Assembly (NCBI GenBank): GCA_034667225.1
Contig: JAXDKG010000004.1
Location: 186,001-250,000 of the forward strand
DNA from: DATMER01 sp034667225
GTDB lineage: Bacteria; Acidobacteriota; Thermoanaerobaculia; Multivoradales; UBA5704
DNA length: 64,000 nucleotides
Reading direction: 5' to 3'
In this document: piece after piece, positions 22,897-32,565 of the stretch
Position numbering within the stretch: position 1 is the first letter of the stretch
How the letters are laid out: the number at the start of each line of letters is the position of its first letter
Translations under genes and position numbers: made by a program
The notes under the pieces: generated by a model
Told to the model about the DNA's origin: nothing
Databases searched by the model: none
Seen by the model: only the letters and a program-made list of their open reading frames with translations

Positions 22897-25800
22897 ATGA
22901 TCCGTCCCAGGCCTGGTGTGCTCGCTCTCCTGCTGGCGCTGTCCACGGTTCCCACCGTGGCCGCTCCCCTCCAGGTCACGGGCAGAATCCTCAATCCTCC
23001 CAAGGACGTTCAGGTCGAGCTGCGCCCCTGGACGGTCGAGCACGCGGAGGCGCTCCGCCGGCTCAAGGGCGAGACCATCCCCCCGATCGCCTCGGCCAGG
23101 CCGGGCTTGAACGGCTCGTTCGAGATCAAAGTCCCCGACACCGGCTTCTACTCCGTCGTGGTCCGCGCTCTAGGGCACCTCGCCATGGAGACCTTCGTCA
23201 CGTTCGTGGTCGAGGAAACGGAGATTCCGCCGGTCGAGCTGCTGCCCACCGCTCCCCTTGAAATCCGGGCGATTGGCGCGGACGGGCAGCCCCTCACCGG
23301 AGTCGCCATCCTGGCGCTCCCCTTGAAGCAGGAGAGCGGCGACTGGCGCGCGGCCGAGCGCAGCTCGGTCACGGACTCCGAGGGCAAAGCGGTCTTTCAC
23401 CGCGCCGAGGGCGAGGCGCTGACCCTCGTCGTCACCAATCCCGGACGTTACTCCACGGCCTCGACGAGCCCAACCGGCGCGTCGCAGACCGTCCGCTTCC
23501 CGGCCCAGAAATCGCGGATGGTCGAATTCCGGGGCGCCAACGGCAAGCCGGCCGTGGGCGCGCTGGTCCGGCTCGCCCGCCGGGGATGGCCTTACGGGCT
23601 CACCGGCGAGGACGGCCGGATCCCCCTGCCCGTCCCTCTCAGTGATGAGATCGGTCTGTTCGCGGAGGACTCCAAGGGCCTGCGGATCGAGGTCGTCATG
23701 ACGGTCGAGGCCGGCGAGGGGACGGACGTGCACGTGGTCAGCCTGAGGACTCCGACTCCCACGGCCGGCCGGATCCTGGAGGCGTCCTCGCGCGAGCCAA
23801 TCGCCGGCGCCCTCGTCTGGAACGGGGGGACCTCCTGGGCGCGGACCGGCTCCGGCGGGACCTTCGAGATCCGCGCCCCCTCGGGCGACCGGGGGCGGGT
23901 CGAGGCCTCGGCCGCGGGGTACACGCGCGCCCTCCTGCGCTGGCAGAGGGACGAGAACGCGCCGATCACCTTCCTGCTGGGACCCGCCGCCCCCATCTCC
24001 GGCCAGGTCGTGGACGAGGCGGGCAAGCCGGTCGAGGGCGCCAAGATCGGGACGGTCACCAATCCGGCCGAGTACCGGAACGGGATCGAGAACAAGTGGG
24101 CCTGGAGCGGCCCGGATGGCCGCTTCGTGCTCCGGCGGCTCCCGGCCGGCCGCATACACGCGCTCGCGGCGGTCAAAGAGGGGTTCGCGCCCGCGCGCCA
24201 GCTCTGCGATTCCACGGCGCCCGTCCGCCTCACGCTGCGCCGCGGCACGCTCGCGGTCGGCCGGGTCGTGGACGAGCAGGGCCAGCCGGTCGCGGGCGTC
24301 GAGCTGACGCTCGTCCCGGTCGACGAGCAGGACCCGGCGCCCAGGCCGAAGATCGATTTCAGCGCCGTGTCGGACGCCAAGGGGAGCTTCCGGATGCCGA
24401 ACGTGAGCGCCGGCCGGTTCGACCTGCTGGCGTCGCGGCCGGGCTTCACCTCGACCACCCTGCCCGGCATCCTCATCCCGGAGAGCGAGGCGCAGGCCGA
24501 CGTCGGCGAGGTCACGCTCCTGCCCGGAGCCGCGATCGAGGGGATCGTGGTGGACGAGCGCAACAGGCCGGTCCAGGGAGTTCAGGTCGTCCTGACCCCG
24601 TTCGGGTCGGACAACGCCCCCGGGGACGAGCACTTCATGTACCGCGATCCGGTCGAGACCGGTCCGGACGGCCGCTTCCGCATCCCCGACCTCCGCCGCG
24701 GGATGCGGGTCGGCTTGAAGGCAATGCACCCTGAGCTCACTGCCGCGGAGATGACGGGCGTGGAGGCCCCGACGGCCGAGCCCGTGCGCCTCCGCCTCAC
24801 CCGTCCCCGCAGTCTGGAGGGCCGGGTGAAGGACAGGCAGGGCGAGCCTGTCGCCGAGGCCCGCCTCTACTTCGGCGACACGGCCGGCCCGCCGATCGGG
24901 GGCGGATGGGAACGCAGGCCCGCCCATGCCACGACGGATTCGGAGGGGCGGTTCGTCCTCTCCGGCCTCAAACCGGGGACGGCCTACGTCACGGCGATGG
25001 CCTCCGGCTACCGGACGCGGTCCGCGCAGCCGGTCGAGATCCCGGAGGAGGGACAGGCCACGCCTCTCGAGATCACCCTGGAGCCGGGGACCTTCCTCGA
25101 GGGGTTCGTGCGGGACAGCCGGGGCAACCCCATGCCCAAGGCCAGTATTTTTCTCCAGGGGCCGCCCGAGAAAGGCTTCACCGCGATCGTCCAGGCGGAC
25201 GAGGAGGGGTATTACGAAGCCAGCGACCTGGAGCCCGGGCCTGTCCAGGTCCAGGCCACCTCCCGCAGAGGCCCGAGCGCCCACGCCTCGCTGGAGATCC
25301 GGCCGGGCAGGAACCGGCTGGATCTCGAGCTCTCGGAGGGGACCGAGGTCTCGGGCCGGATCGTCGACGGCCAGGGCTCTCCCATTCCGGGCGCGAGCCT
25401 CTATCTCCGGCCCATCCCGAGAGAGGAGGAACCGCAGGTGTTCCTCGGGGAGTCCCAGGTGGTCAGCTCCGCGGACGGCTCGTTCCTGTTTCAGGGGGTC
25501 GACGACGGCGAGTACCGGCTGCTCGGCACCCGCCAGGGCTTCGCTCCCGCGGCGCTCCTCGGGCTCCAGGTCGCTGGCGCCCCGGTCTCCGGTCTGGAGC
25601 TGCGGCTCGGTCCAGGCGCGGTGATCCGGGGACGCCTCCTCGGCCTGGACCCGGCCGCCGTGAGCCGGGTCAGGGTGACAGCGTTCTCGATGGAGGCTGG
25701 GGGGGCTTACCTGCAGGGTGTCGTGGACTCTTCGGGGAGCTACCGCATCCCGGACGTGTCTGCGGGAGAGTGGAACGTGATGGCCTCCTTCAGCTCCCCA

Positions 25801-26385
25801 GACGTGGTCACGGCCCAGGTCGAGGTGAGCCCCGGCGACATGGAGGTCGTGCAGGACCTGGAGTTCCCGTCCGGCTTCACGCTGACCGGACGGGTTCTAC
25901 TCGACCGAAGCCCGCTCCCCCGGGCCCACGTCCTGGTCTACTCCACCAATCAGGAGAAGCCTGCCGGAGGGCAGAGGGAGACCGCCTACGACGGCACCTT
26001 CCGTGTGGATCGCCTCCCCGCGGGGACCTACTCGCTGAGCGTGATGACGGCCACCGGCCCGATCCATGCTCAAACGCTCGACATCAGCGGCGACCGGGAT
26101 CTCACCATCGAGATCGCGACCGGCGCCGTCGAGGGCCGGCTCCTCTCGCCAGAGGGTCTGCCGGTAGCCGGAGCCGCCATCTCCCTGGCCGCCGAGGAGA
26201 CCGAGATCGCCCTCCCGGGACCGAGCTCGAGCAGCGACGATCAGGGCGCTTTCGCGCTCCCCAGCGTCCCCGCGGGAACCTACAAGCTCACTGCCCAGGC
26301 CGACGGCTTCGCCCCCGCCGAGAGCCGCATCGTGGTGACGCCCGGAGGAACCGTGCACGTGGATCTGGTGCTGGAGAAGAATTGA
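22897..26385 (+). CDS. Giant secreted protein of carboxypeptidase-regulatory-like repeats
   Basis: A 1162-residue secreted protein (signal peptide 1-25). After an N-terminal region it consists of about eleven tandem Ig-like domains of roughly 80 residues. Each has the pattern G-R-V-x-D-x-x-G-x-P-V-x-G-A-x-V followed by D-x-x-G-x-F-x-x-x-x-L-x-P-G-x-Y and A-x-x-x-G-F, typical of the carboxypeptidase-regulatory-like fold. No catalytic domain. Likely an extracellular or envelope scaffold or adhesin. ATG 22897 follows GGAGGT. Upstream DNA as far as 22681 is open only because array 2 lacks stops in that frame. Confidence 0.88.
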   Translation: MIRPRPGVLALLLALSTVPTVAAPLQVTGRILNPPKDVQVELRPWTVEHAEALRRLKGETIPPIASARPGLNGSFEIKVPDTGFYSVVVRALGHLAMETFVTFVVEETEIPPVELLPTAPLEIRAIGADGQPLTGVAILALPLKQESGDWRAAERSSVTDSEGKAVFHRAEGEALTLVVTNPGRYSTASTSPTGASQTVRFPAQKSRMVEFRGANGKPAVGALVRLARRGWPYGLTGEDGRIPLPVPLSDEIGLFAEDSKGLRIEVVMTVEAGEGTDVHVVSLRTPTPTAGRILEASSREPIAGALVWNGGTSWARTGSGGTFEIRAPSGDRGRVEASAAGYTRALLRWQRDENAPITFLLGPAAPISGQVVDEAGKPVEGAKIGTVTNPAEYRNGIENKWAWSGPDGRFVLRRLPAGRIHALAAVKEGFAPARQLCDSTAPVRLTLRRGTLAVGRVVDEQGQPVAGVELTLVPVDEQDPAPRPKIDFSAVSDAKGSFRMPNVSAGRFDLLASRPGFTSTTLPGILIPESEAQADVGEVTLLPGAAIEGIVVDERNRPVQGVQVVLTPFGSDNAPGDEHFMYRDPVETGPDGRFRIPDLRRGMRVGLKAMHPELTAAEMTGVEAPTAEPVRLRLTRPRSLEGRVKDRQGEPVAEARLYFGDTAGPPIGGGWERRPAHATTDSEGRFVLSGLKPGTAYVTAMASGYRTRSAQPVEIPEEGQATPLEITLEPGTFLEGFVRDSRGNPMPKASIFLQGPPEKGFTAIVQADEEGYYEASDLEPGPVQVQATSRRGPSAHASLEIRPGRNRLDLELSEGTEVSGRIVDGQGSPIPGASLYLRPIPREEEPQVFLGESQVVSSADGSFLFQGVDDGEYRLLGTRQGFAPAALLGLQVAGAPVSGLELRLGPGAVIRGRLLGLDPAAVSRVRVTAFSMEAGGAYLQGVVDSSGSYRIPDVSAGEWNVMASFSSPDVVTAQVEVSPGDMEVVQDLEFPSGFTLTGRVLLDRSPLPRAHVLVYSTNQEKPAGGQRETAYDGTFRVDRLPAGTYSLSVMTATGPIHAQTLDISGDRDLTIEIATGAVEGRLLSPEGLPVAGAAISLAAEETEIALPGPSSSSDDQGAFALPSVPAGTYKLTAQADGFAPAESRIVVTPGGTVHVDLVLEKN

Positions 26386-26445
26386 CAGCCCGGCCGCGTT
26401 GCGGCTACGATCTCCTAAACCATACCTGGGTAAGGAGATAGAGCT

Positions 26446-26970
26446 ATGGCGAGCTGCGACTATTGCGGCAGCAGAATCCTGTTCGGCGGCGTCAAAGCGG
26501 ACCAGGGGCGCTTCTGCAACGACCGGTGCTACACCGCCGGCGCTCTGATCCAGGTCTCGCAGTCGATCCCTGAGCCCACCATCCAGCAGGCGGTCTGGAA
26601 GGTGCACCAGGGGGCCTGCCCCAAGTGCGGCGGGCGCGGCCCGATCGACGTGCACACGAGCTACCGCGTCTGGTCCGCCCTTGTTTTGACGCAGTGGTCG
26701 AGCCAGCCCGAGGTCTCGTGCCGGGGGTGCGGGGTCAAGGCGCAGCTCGGCAACACGGCATTTTCCGCCGTGCTCGGCTGGTGGGGGTTCCCCTGGGGGC
26801 TGATTTACACGCCCATCCAGGTCGGCCGGAATCTGTATGCCCTCGCGACCCCGCCGGACACGACCCGGCCCTCCCCCCTGCTCGACAAACATGTCCGCCT
26901 CAACATCGCGGCCCACATGGTGCAGCAGAACCAGAGCCAGGCCGCGCAAGCCCAGCCGATCGCTCCCTGA
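26446..26970 (+). CDS. Zinc-ribbon protein with membrane segment
   Basis: A 174-residue protein with two Cys-pair zinc sites: CDYCGSRI with FCNDRC at the start, and CPKCGG with CRGCGV at 61-93. A hydrophobic stretch near 105-128 (GWWGFPWGLIYTP) could be one membrane helix. AAGGAG lies upstream of the ATG. No specific function recognised; proteins of this type are found in many phyla as conserved hypotheticals. Confidence 0.82.
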   Translation: MASCDYCGSRILFGGVKADQGRFCNDRCYTAGALIQVSQSIPEPTIQQAVWKVHQGACPKCGGRGPIDVHTSYRVWSALVLTQWSSQPEVSCRGCGVKAQLGNTAFSAVLGWWGFPWGLIYTPIQVGRNLYALATPPDTTRPSPLLDKHVRLNIAAHMVQQNQSQAAQAQPIAP

Positions 26971-27020
26971 TGTTGTGATGCCCCGCCGGGCGTCGCCTCC
27001 TTCCCGAAAGGAGACGACCC

Positions 27021-30000
27021 TTGCGAAAGCCTCTGCTTCTTCTCACCGTCATCACGGCGGCCCTGCTTGCTCAGAGCGCCGCGGCCTCGATCACCGTCCC
27101 CCGCTGGCTCGATCCCCCCGCGGTGGACGGCAAGTGCGGCGATCCTGCCTACCAGATGGGCGCGAGCCTGCCTGGGCAGGTCTCGATCGTCCACTCCGCG
27201 CTAGATTTCTATCTCTGCGTGGGCAAGCTGCCTGCCGGAACCGAGCGCATCGCCGTCGGGCTCGATCCCGACCTGTCCGCCGCCAGCGCCCCGGGAACGG
27301 GCGACTACGTCTTCAGCTTCACCAGCACGGGAACGATCAAGGCCGAGCGCGGAGGCCCGGACGGCAAGCTCGTGCCCCTTTCGATCCCCATTGGCGACGC
27401 CTCCGCCGCATTCTCCTCGGGGAGCGCCGAGGTGCGGATCTCCCTGGAGTGGCTCGGCGGCTACGCCCGCACGGCCGGCCTCGGCCTGACCATCGAAGGC
27501 AAGGGGGGCGCCGGTCTCCTGCGCTGGCCGGAGGCTGCCGCTCCCGGCTCACCCCGGAGTTGGGGAGAGTTGGCGCTGGCTCCGATCTATGACCAGGGGG
27601 CCTCCACGGGCTCGGTCTTCCTCGACGGCCGCGAGAGCTACCTCGTGGTGCCCTTCGCGCCCGAGCTGAACCCGAAGGAGCTCACGATCGAAGCCTGGGT
27701 GCGCGCCGTGGACGGCGACTGCGGCACGCTGGTGGGCAACGGCCAGGCGGCTTCCTACCGTCTGGCCCTCTGCGAAGGAGTCCGGTTCGGCCACGGCGGC
27801 GCCTCCAACGTGCTCGGCGCCCGCCATCCCTTGGGGGACGGCTGGCATCACGTGGCCGCCACGTTCGACGACGAGGGCGTGCGGACCCTGTACGTGGACG
27901 GCGCGGTCGTTCTCCAGCCCGGATGGGAGCCGCCGCAGGTGAGGGAAGAGGAGGAGGTCCACACGCCGGCGGTCCTGGGCTCCTCGGTCCTCCCCCTGCG
28001 CATCGGCTCGGACCGGGACGATCCGGACCGCGACCCGCTCCACGGCTACGTGCGCGAGCTGCGGATCTGGGACCATGCCCGCTCGGCCGCAGAGATCCTC
28101 GAAACGGCCTTCACCGATCTGGACGGCGGCGAGCCCGGCCTCGTGGGGCTCTGGCCGTTCACCTCGGACCTGCGCGACCTGGCCGGCGGACATGACGCCG
28201 GACTGATCGGCAACGCCTCCCTGGCGCGGGAAGGGCCGTGGGTGTCGGAGTTTCCTGCCCCCCCGGAGTACGAGCCCTACGACTACCCCGCGCGGCCGCC
28301 CCTCGCGGCGTGGAAGCCGCAGGTCCCGGCCGTGACGGACGGGACGGCAATGAAGCTGGACGGCGACTGCACGCTCGCCGAGTACTCCCGGGCCACGAAG
28401 CTCATCCTCGAGCCCGACCGCTCGCTCCACATGAAGATGCTGGTGGCGGGCGACTCTCTCTACCTGTGCTCCAACATCCTGGCCGGCCGGACCGGCGGCG
28501 CGAGCAGCGCGGTCACCCTGTGGATCGACCGCGATGGCAAGCCGGCCGCGCAGCCCGGCTCGTCCGAGCTGCGCATCCGCCTCACTCCAGACGGCAAGCT
28601 CGTGGCCGGCACCGGCAACCTCACGGGTTACGGCGGGGCCGCTCCCGCCGGGCTCCAGGCGAAGGTCCTCGCCGGGGATCGCCTCCAGGCCCAGGAGGAC
28701 CTGCGGCCGTTCGAAGCGCCGTGGTGGTCGGGCGAGGTCCGCATTCCCCTCAAGGCTCTCGCTCCCTTCGCCCTGGGCGCGTCCCTGCGCTTCGCCATCG
28801 CCTACGACGGCGAGGCCCCGGACGGCGCCGGCAAGCCGCGGGTATTCCGCGAGCGCTGGCCCGCGAGTTTCAACGAGCTGCGGTCCGACACCTGGGGGGT
28901 GGCGGGCACGAGCAAGCCGGCGGCGATGGCGCTCTCCTCGGCCCCCTCGGTCGCCTTCCAGCCGGTGATCAACTCGGCCCCGCGCGTGCACGTCTCCTCC
29001 GTGGCGGCTCTCGCCGCGGGCAATCCGGCCCGGATGCCTCCGACCGTGTCCGATTTCGAAGAGCCGTGCACCTGGTCGCTCTCGCCGCCGTTATTGCCCG
29101 AACCGCGGGACCTGGCCTTCGTCTTCGATTCCGACCTCAAGTGGCCGCTGGTCGATCCGACCCGTCCGATCGTGCAGGTCTCGGGGACGCTCACCAAGGT
29201 CTACATCTCGGACGAGGACTCCCTCTTCATCCACACCAGCCACGACGTCGACATGAAGATGACCCTGCCGCTCGCGGACCGCTGGACCACGGTCGACGGC
29301 GCCGCCAATCTGGTCCTGGAAACCGAGTCGGCCGGGTTCCCGCCGAACAACGACCGCGACCTCGGAGCGCGCCCCAGCCTCGGCGACCACGTGACCGCGC
29401 TCGGGCGCTGGATCTTCGACTGCGGGCACGAGCCCAAGGCCGAGGTCCACCCCATCCCCATGTTCGAGAGCGACCGGCTGGAAGCGCGGCCGCTCTGGCC
29501 CGGCGGCCCGCAGAGGACGGTCCGCATGGTGCGCGTCTGGCTGAACAGCGATCCCGAGCCGTTCTCCTATGAATTCGACGGCCCGTTCACGTTCCAGGTC
29601 GACCTGCCGCCAGCGGGCTGGGCACCCTTCGCGCGCGTCGTGGAAGGGGACCCGAGCCGGGTCTCGTTCAGCCGTACGGCGGGCGGGATGGAGATCAGCG
29701 TCGATCCTCCGGACCGTACCGGCGCCTACTACTTCGAGATGATGCTCGGCCACCTGGTGCAGCCCGAGGACGGGCTCTCCCTCACCTCGCGCACGGCTAC
29801 GATCGGCACTTGGGAGATCGACGTGCTGGACGATCACGACTCCCTGAGCTCGGGCGAGTGGTTCTACTCGGTGAACGTCAACGGCGTCTGGCGCCAGCTC
29901 ATGTGGGACCACGACATCGACACCGGACAGAGCCTCGCGGTGCTCGACCTGTTCACCGTGTCGGGGCCGGACCTCAACTTCCAGATCACCGGCTACGAGG

Positions 30001-31529
30001 AGGACCCGACGATCCCCGAGGGCGGCGGCGAGGCCATCTTCCCGGCTCCCACCAACTCCTTGATCGACGGCTTCCGCCTCGGGACGCCCGACCACCCCGT
30101 CGCTTCGCCACTGGAGCCCTCCGGCGGAGACTGGCGGCTGCACTACCACGTGACCCCCGGCGGCGAGATGCCGGCCAGCCTGATCGACGAGCCCTTCTGG
30201 TCGCCGCGCCGGGCCACCGAGCCCAACGACAGCACCCACCTCAGCCTGGGCGTCCTGAACGTCCCGCCGCGGAGCGCGCCGGCGATCCTCACCGCCCGCG
30301 ACGGCTTCCTCACCGAGCCTGCGACAGCCTACCCTCCGAACGGCGAGGTCGAGCTGTTCGATGCCGATGTGGACCGCTACCGCTTCGCCCTTTCCGACTT
30401 TGCGGACGTCGAGGTGCTGCCGCTGCCGTCGCCGCTCCTCCTCGACGTGGAATCCTGGAACCCCTGGCATAACTTCGGCTCCCTGCCCGCGACTCTCAAG
30501 GTCCAGATCGCGCCCGGCCAGACTCAGGACCGGAACACCGGCGACGTGATCGGCTTCGCCGGCGCCAGGCTCAAGGTCTCCAGCCCCGACGGCCGCGCCG
30601 GGGACCGGCCCTACTCCGTCCAGGTCCGCACCACCTACCGCGAGCTGCCCCTGGACTGGGGCGAGTGGCGCGACGCCCAGGGCCGCACGGTCGACCTGAC
30701 GGCAGTGCAGCCCATCCCCGCGAGCTTCTGGTTCCCGGAAAAGCGGGTGCTCGCCGCGGACTGGGCCTGGCAGCACATCGCCGCCGAGACCGACACCTAC
30801 CGGGTGATCGTGCCGCCGGTGCCGGGGCCGCCCCCGGGGCACCTTTCCTGCCGGTTCGACAACCTGGGACGGCTCATCGTCCGCGCCCACCCGATGACGA
30901 TCTCGTCATCTCTGGGGAACGGGACCGGTGTGATCGTCGCGGGAAATCTGCGGGCGGCCCTGCCCAACGGCGGAGCGGTCCTCGTTTCGGTGACCGCCTC
31001 CGGAGCCCGCCGCCTCTACCAGTTCGAAGCGGAATGGGAAGGCTCGCGCTACTACACGCTGAGCGAGTGCGACGAGCTCGGCCGGCAGATGGCCCTGATC
31101 CGGCGGCTGACACCGGAAGGGGAGCTGGAGATCCAGAAGGGGATCATTGCGCTCCAGGGCGGCCGCATCCCAGGCCAGGGTCCCTGGCCCGGACCCGATC
31201 CGGTTCCCACGGACCTCCCGCCCCTGGGGGACTTCCGGGTGATCCGCTTCGAGAAAGGGGGTCCCCTGGACCTGATCGTCTCCAGCCCGGACGGCCAGCC
31301 CATCCTCGCCCGCCTCTTCGACAAGTCAGGCATCCTGGTCGGCGAGAGCAAAGGGCTGGACGAGGCGACCGCCGGCAAGACCCCGGCGCCCGCGGGCCTG
31401 GTGCCGCACACCCGGCTGCGAGCGGAAGGGCTCGAAGCCGGCGACTACCTGCTGCAGGTCGTGCCCAGGGATGGCAGCAAGGGAAGACAGCAGGTGCCGC
31501 TGGGGTTTGACGAGCGGCAGCCGCAGTAA
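27021..31529 (+). CDS. Very large secreted LamG-domain protein
   Basis: A 1502-residue secreted protein (signal peptide 1-22). A LamG/concanavalin-like jelly roll lies near 200-375 (LNPKELTIEAWVRA, GWHHVAATFDDEG, GYVRELRIWDHARS, GLWPF), flanked by two regions resembling sugar-binding or DOMON-like sandwiches (VDGKCGDPAY near 35; LDGDCTLAEYSRATKL near 450). The rest is strand-rich without a family I know. TTG 27021 is the start, preceded by AAGGAG at good spacing. Probably binds polysaccharide or acts at the surface. It ends 24 bp before a strong hairpin. Confidence 0.82.
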   Translation: MRKPLLLLTVITAALLAQSAAASITVPRWLDPPAVDGKCGDPAYQMGASLPGQVSIVHSALDFYLCVGKLPAGTERIAVGLDPDLSAASAPGTGDYVFSFTSTGTIKAERGGPDGKLVPLSIPIGDASAAFSSGSAEVRISLEWLGGYARTAGLGLTIEGKGGAGLLRWPEAAAPGSPRSWGELALAPIYDQGASTGSVFLDGRESYLVVPFAPELNPKELTIEAWVRAVDGDCGTLVGNGQAASYRLALCEGVRFGHGGASNVLGARHPLGDGWHHVAATFDDEGVRTLYVDGAVVLQPGWEPPQVREEEEVHTPAVLGSSVLPLRIGSDRDDPDRDPLHGYVRELRIWDHARSAAEILETAFTDLDGGEPGLVGLWPFTSDLRDLAGGHDAGLIGNASLAREGPWVSEFPAPPEYEPYDYPARPPLAAWKPQVPAVTDGTAMKLDGDCTLAEYSRATKLILEPDRSLHMKMLVAGDSLYLCSNILAGRTGGASSAVTLWIDRDGKPAAQPGSSELRIRLTPDGKLVAGTGNLTGYGGAAPAGLQAKVLAGDRLQAQEDLRPFEAPWWSGEVRIPLKALAPFALGASLRFAIAYDGEAPDGAGKPRVFRERWPASFNELRSDTWGVAGTSKPAAMALSSAPSVAFQPVINSAPRVHVSSVAALAAGNPARMPPTVSDFEEPCTWSLSPPLLPEPRDLAFVFDSDLKWPLVDPTRPIVQVSGTLTKVYISDEDSLFIHTSHDVDMKMTLPLADRWTTVDGAANLVLETESAGFPPNNDRDLGARPSLGDHVTALGRWIFDCGHEPKAEVHPIPMFESDRLEARPLWPGGPQRTVRMVRVWLNSDPEPFSYEFDGPFTFQVDLPPAGWAPFARVVEGDPSRVSFSRTAGGMEISVDPPDRTGAYYFEMMLGHLVQPEDGLSLTSRTATIGTWEIDVLDDHDSLSSGEWFYSVNVNGVWRQLMWDHDIDTGQSLAVLDLFTVSGPDLNFQITGYEEDPTIPEGGGEAIFPAPTNSLIDGFRLGTPDHPVASPLEPSGGDWRLHYHVTPGGEMPASLIDEPFWSPRRATEPNDSTHLSLGVLNVPPRSAPAILTARDGFLTEPATAYPPNGEVELFDADVDRYRFALSDFADVEVLPLPSPLLLDVESWNPWHNFGSLPATLKVQIAPGQTQDRNTGDVIGFAGARLKVSSPDGRAGDRPYSVQVRTTYRELPLDWGEWRDAQGRTVDLTAVQPIPASFWFPEKRVLAADWAWQHIAAETDTYRVIVPPVPGPPPGHLSCRFDNLGRLIVRAHPMTISSSLGNGTGVIVAGNLRAALPNGGAVLVSVTASGARRLYQFEAEWEGSRYYTLSECDELGRQMALIRRLTPEGELEIQKGIIALQGGRIPGQGPWPGPDPVPTDLPPLGDFRVIRFEKGGPLDLIVSSPDGQPILARLFDKSGILVGESKGLDEATAGKTPAPAGLVPHTRLRAEGLEAGDYLLQVVPRDGSKGRQQVPLGFDERQPQ

Positions 31530-31552
31530 AGGAAGGTGGAGATAGGACGCAG

Positions 31553-31583
31553 GGGCAGGGCGAGCTCTTGGGCTCCCCTGCCC
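31553..31583 (+). terminator. Hairpin after the LamG protein gene
   Basis: Stem GGGCAGGG/CCCTGCCC (8 bp), one bulged base, then GAGC/GCTC and a 6-base loop. No U-run follows. Confidence 0.5.
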
Positions 31584-31609
31584 TTCCGGCTCTAGGCGAT
31601 GATGAGCCG

Positions 31610-32239
31610 ATGAGCTACCGGCTGGCCATCTTCGACTTCGACGGTACGCTCGCGGACTCGTTCTCCTGGTTTCTCGGCGTGGTGAACCGGCTCGCGGACG
31701 AGCACGGGTTCCGCCGCATGGAAGAGCATGAGGCCGACACCCTTCGTGGCCGCTCGGCCCGGCAGATGGTCGAGCATTTCGGTGTGCCCATGTGGAAGCT
31801 GCCGAGGATCGGCCGCGACATGCGCCGGCACATGACCAGGGACATCGCTCACATTTCCCTGTTTCCGGGCGTGGACCGGCTCCTGCGAGGGCTTGCCAAT
31901 CAGGGAATCAGCACCGCGATCGTCACCTCCAACTCGATCGACAATGTCCGCCGGGTCCTCGGTCCCGACAACGCCGCGTTGGTCCAGCACTACGCATGCG
32001 GCGTCTCCATGTTCGGCAAGCGGGCGAAGCTCCGGGGGGTGCTGCGCAGCAGCGGGGTCACCCCGGCCGAGGCGATCTGCATCGGAGACGAGATCCGGGA
32101 CCTGGAGGCGGCGCACCCGGAAGGGATCGCCTTCGGAGCGGTCTCATGGGGCTACACCCACCCGGAGGCGCTCCGGGCTCTCGGGCCGGAGGAGATGTTT
32201 TCGAGCGTTGACGAGATCATCCAGAAACTGACCCGGTAA
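31610..32239 (+). CDS. HAD hydrolase, phosphoglycolate phosphatase-like
   Basis: A 209-residue haloacid dehalogenase superfamily phosphatase. Motif I IFDFDGTLADS (Asp9, Asp11), motif II AIVTSNSID, motif III Lys near 140 and motif IV ICIGDEIRDLEAA are all present, with a small helical cap after motif I. Pattern agrees with Gph-type phosphatases; substrate not assignable. Stands after the LamG gene and before a small conserved hypothetical. Confidence 0.9.
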   Translation: MSYRLAIFDFDGTLADSFSWFLGVVNRLADEHGFRRMEEHEADTLRGRSARQMVEHFGVPMWKLPRIGRDMRRHMTRDIAHISLFPGVDRLLRGLANQGISTAIVTSNSIDNVRRVLGPDNAALVQHYACGVSMFGKRAKLRGVLRSSGVTPAEAICIGDEIRDLEAAHPEGIAFGAVSWGYTHPEALRALGPEEMFSSVDEIIQKLTR

Positions 32240-32253
32240 GAGGAGGTAGAGCC

Positions 32254-32499
32254 ATGGGCTGGAACTACCGCGTCATGAGGCACGCGCCGAAAGAGGGCGC
32301 GGTCGACGAGTGGTACGCCATTCATGAGGTGTACTACCGCAGCGACGAAGTCGATGACCTCACGGTTCCCGTCACTGAAACCGGCTGCTCACTGGATCCC
32401 GTGGGCGTGATCGCAGAGGACGTGGAGGGCCTCCGCTGGACTCTCCAGAAGATGCTGGAGGCACTCGACAAGCCAGTGCTCGACTATCGCGAGCTGTAG
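32254..32499 (+). CDS. Small conserved hypothetical protein
   Basis: An 81-residue protein, MGWNYRVMRHAPK...EWYAIHEVYY...WTLQKMLEALDKPVLDY. The same beginning and the ending MLEALDKPVLDY occur in a widespread family of small uncharacterised proteins. GAGGAGG lies 8-14 bases before the ATG, so it is translated well. 14 bp after the HAD gene, likely co-transcribed. Confidence 0.82.
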   Translation: MGWNYRVMRHAPKEGAVDEWYAIHEVYYRSDEVDDLTVPVTETGCSLDPVGVIAEDVEGLRWTLQKMLEALDKPVLDYREL

Positions 32500-32528
32500 A
32501 GAACTGGAGTGATGGGGGAGGAAGGCGA

Positions 32529-32556
32529 GGTCGCCGCGGCTGATGCCGCGGCGACC
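32529..32556. terminator. Bidirectional hairpin between convergent genes
   Basis: Perfect 12-bp stem GGTCGCCGCGGC/GCCGCGGCGACC with TGAT loop between genes ending at 32499 (+) and 32566 (-). Confidence 0.65.
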
Positions 32557-32565
32557 CTGAGTGCT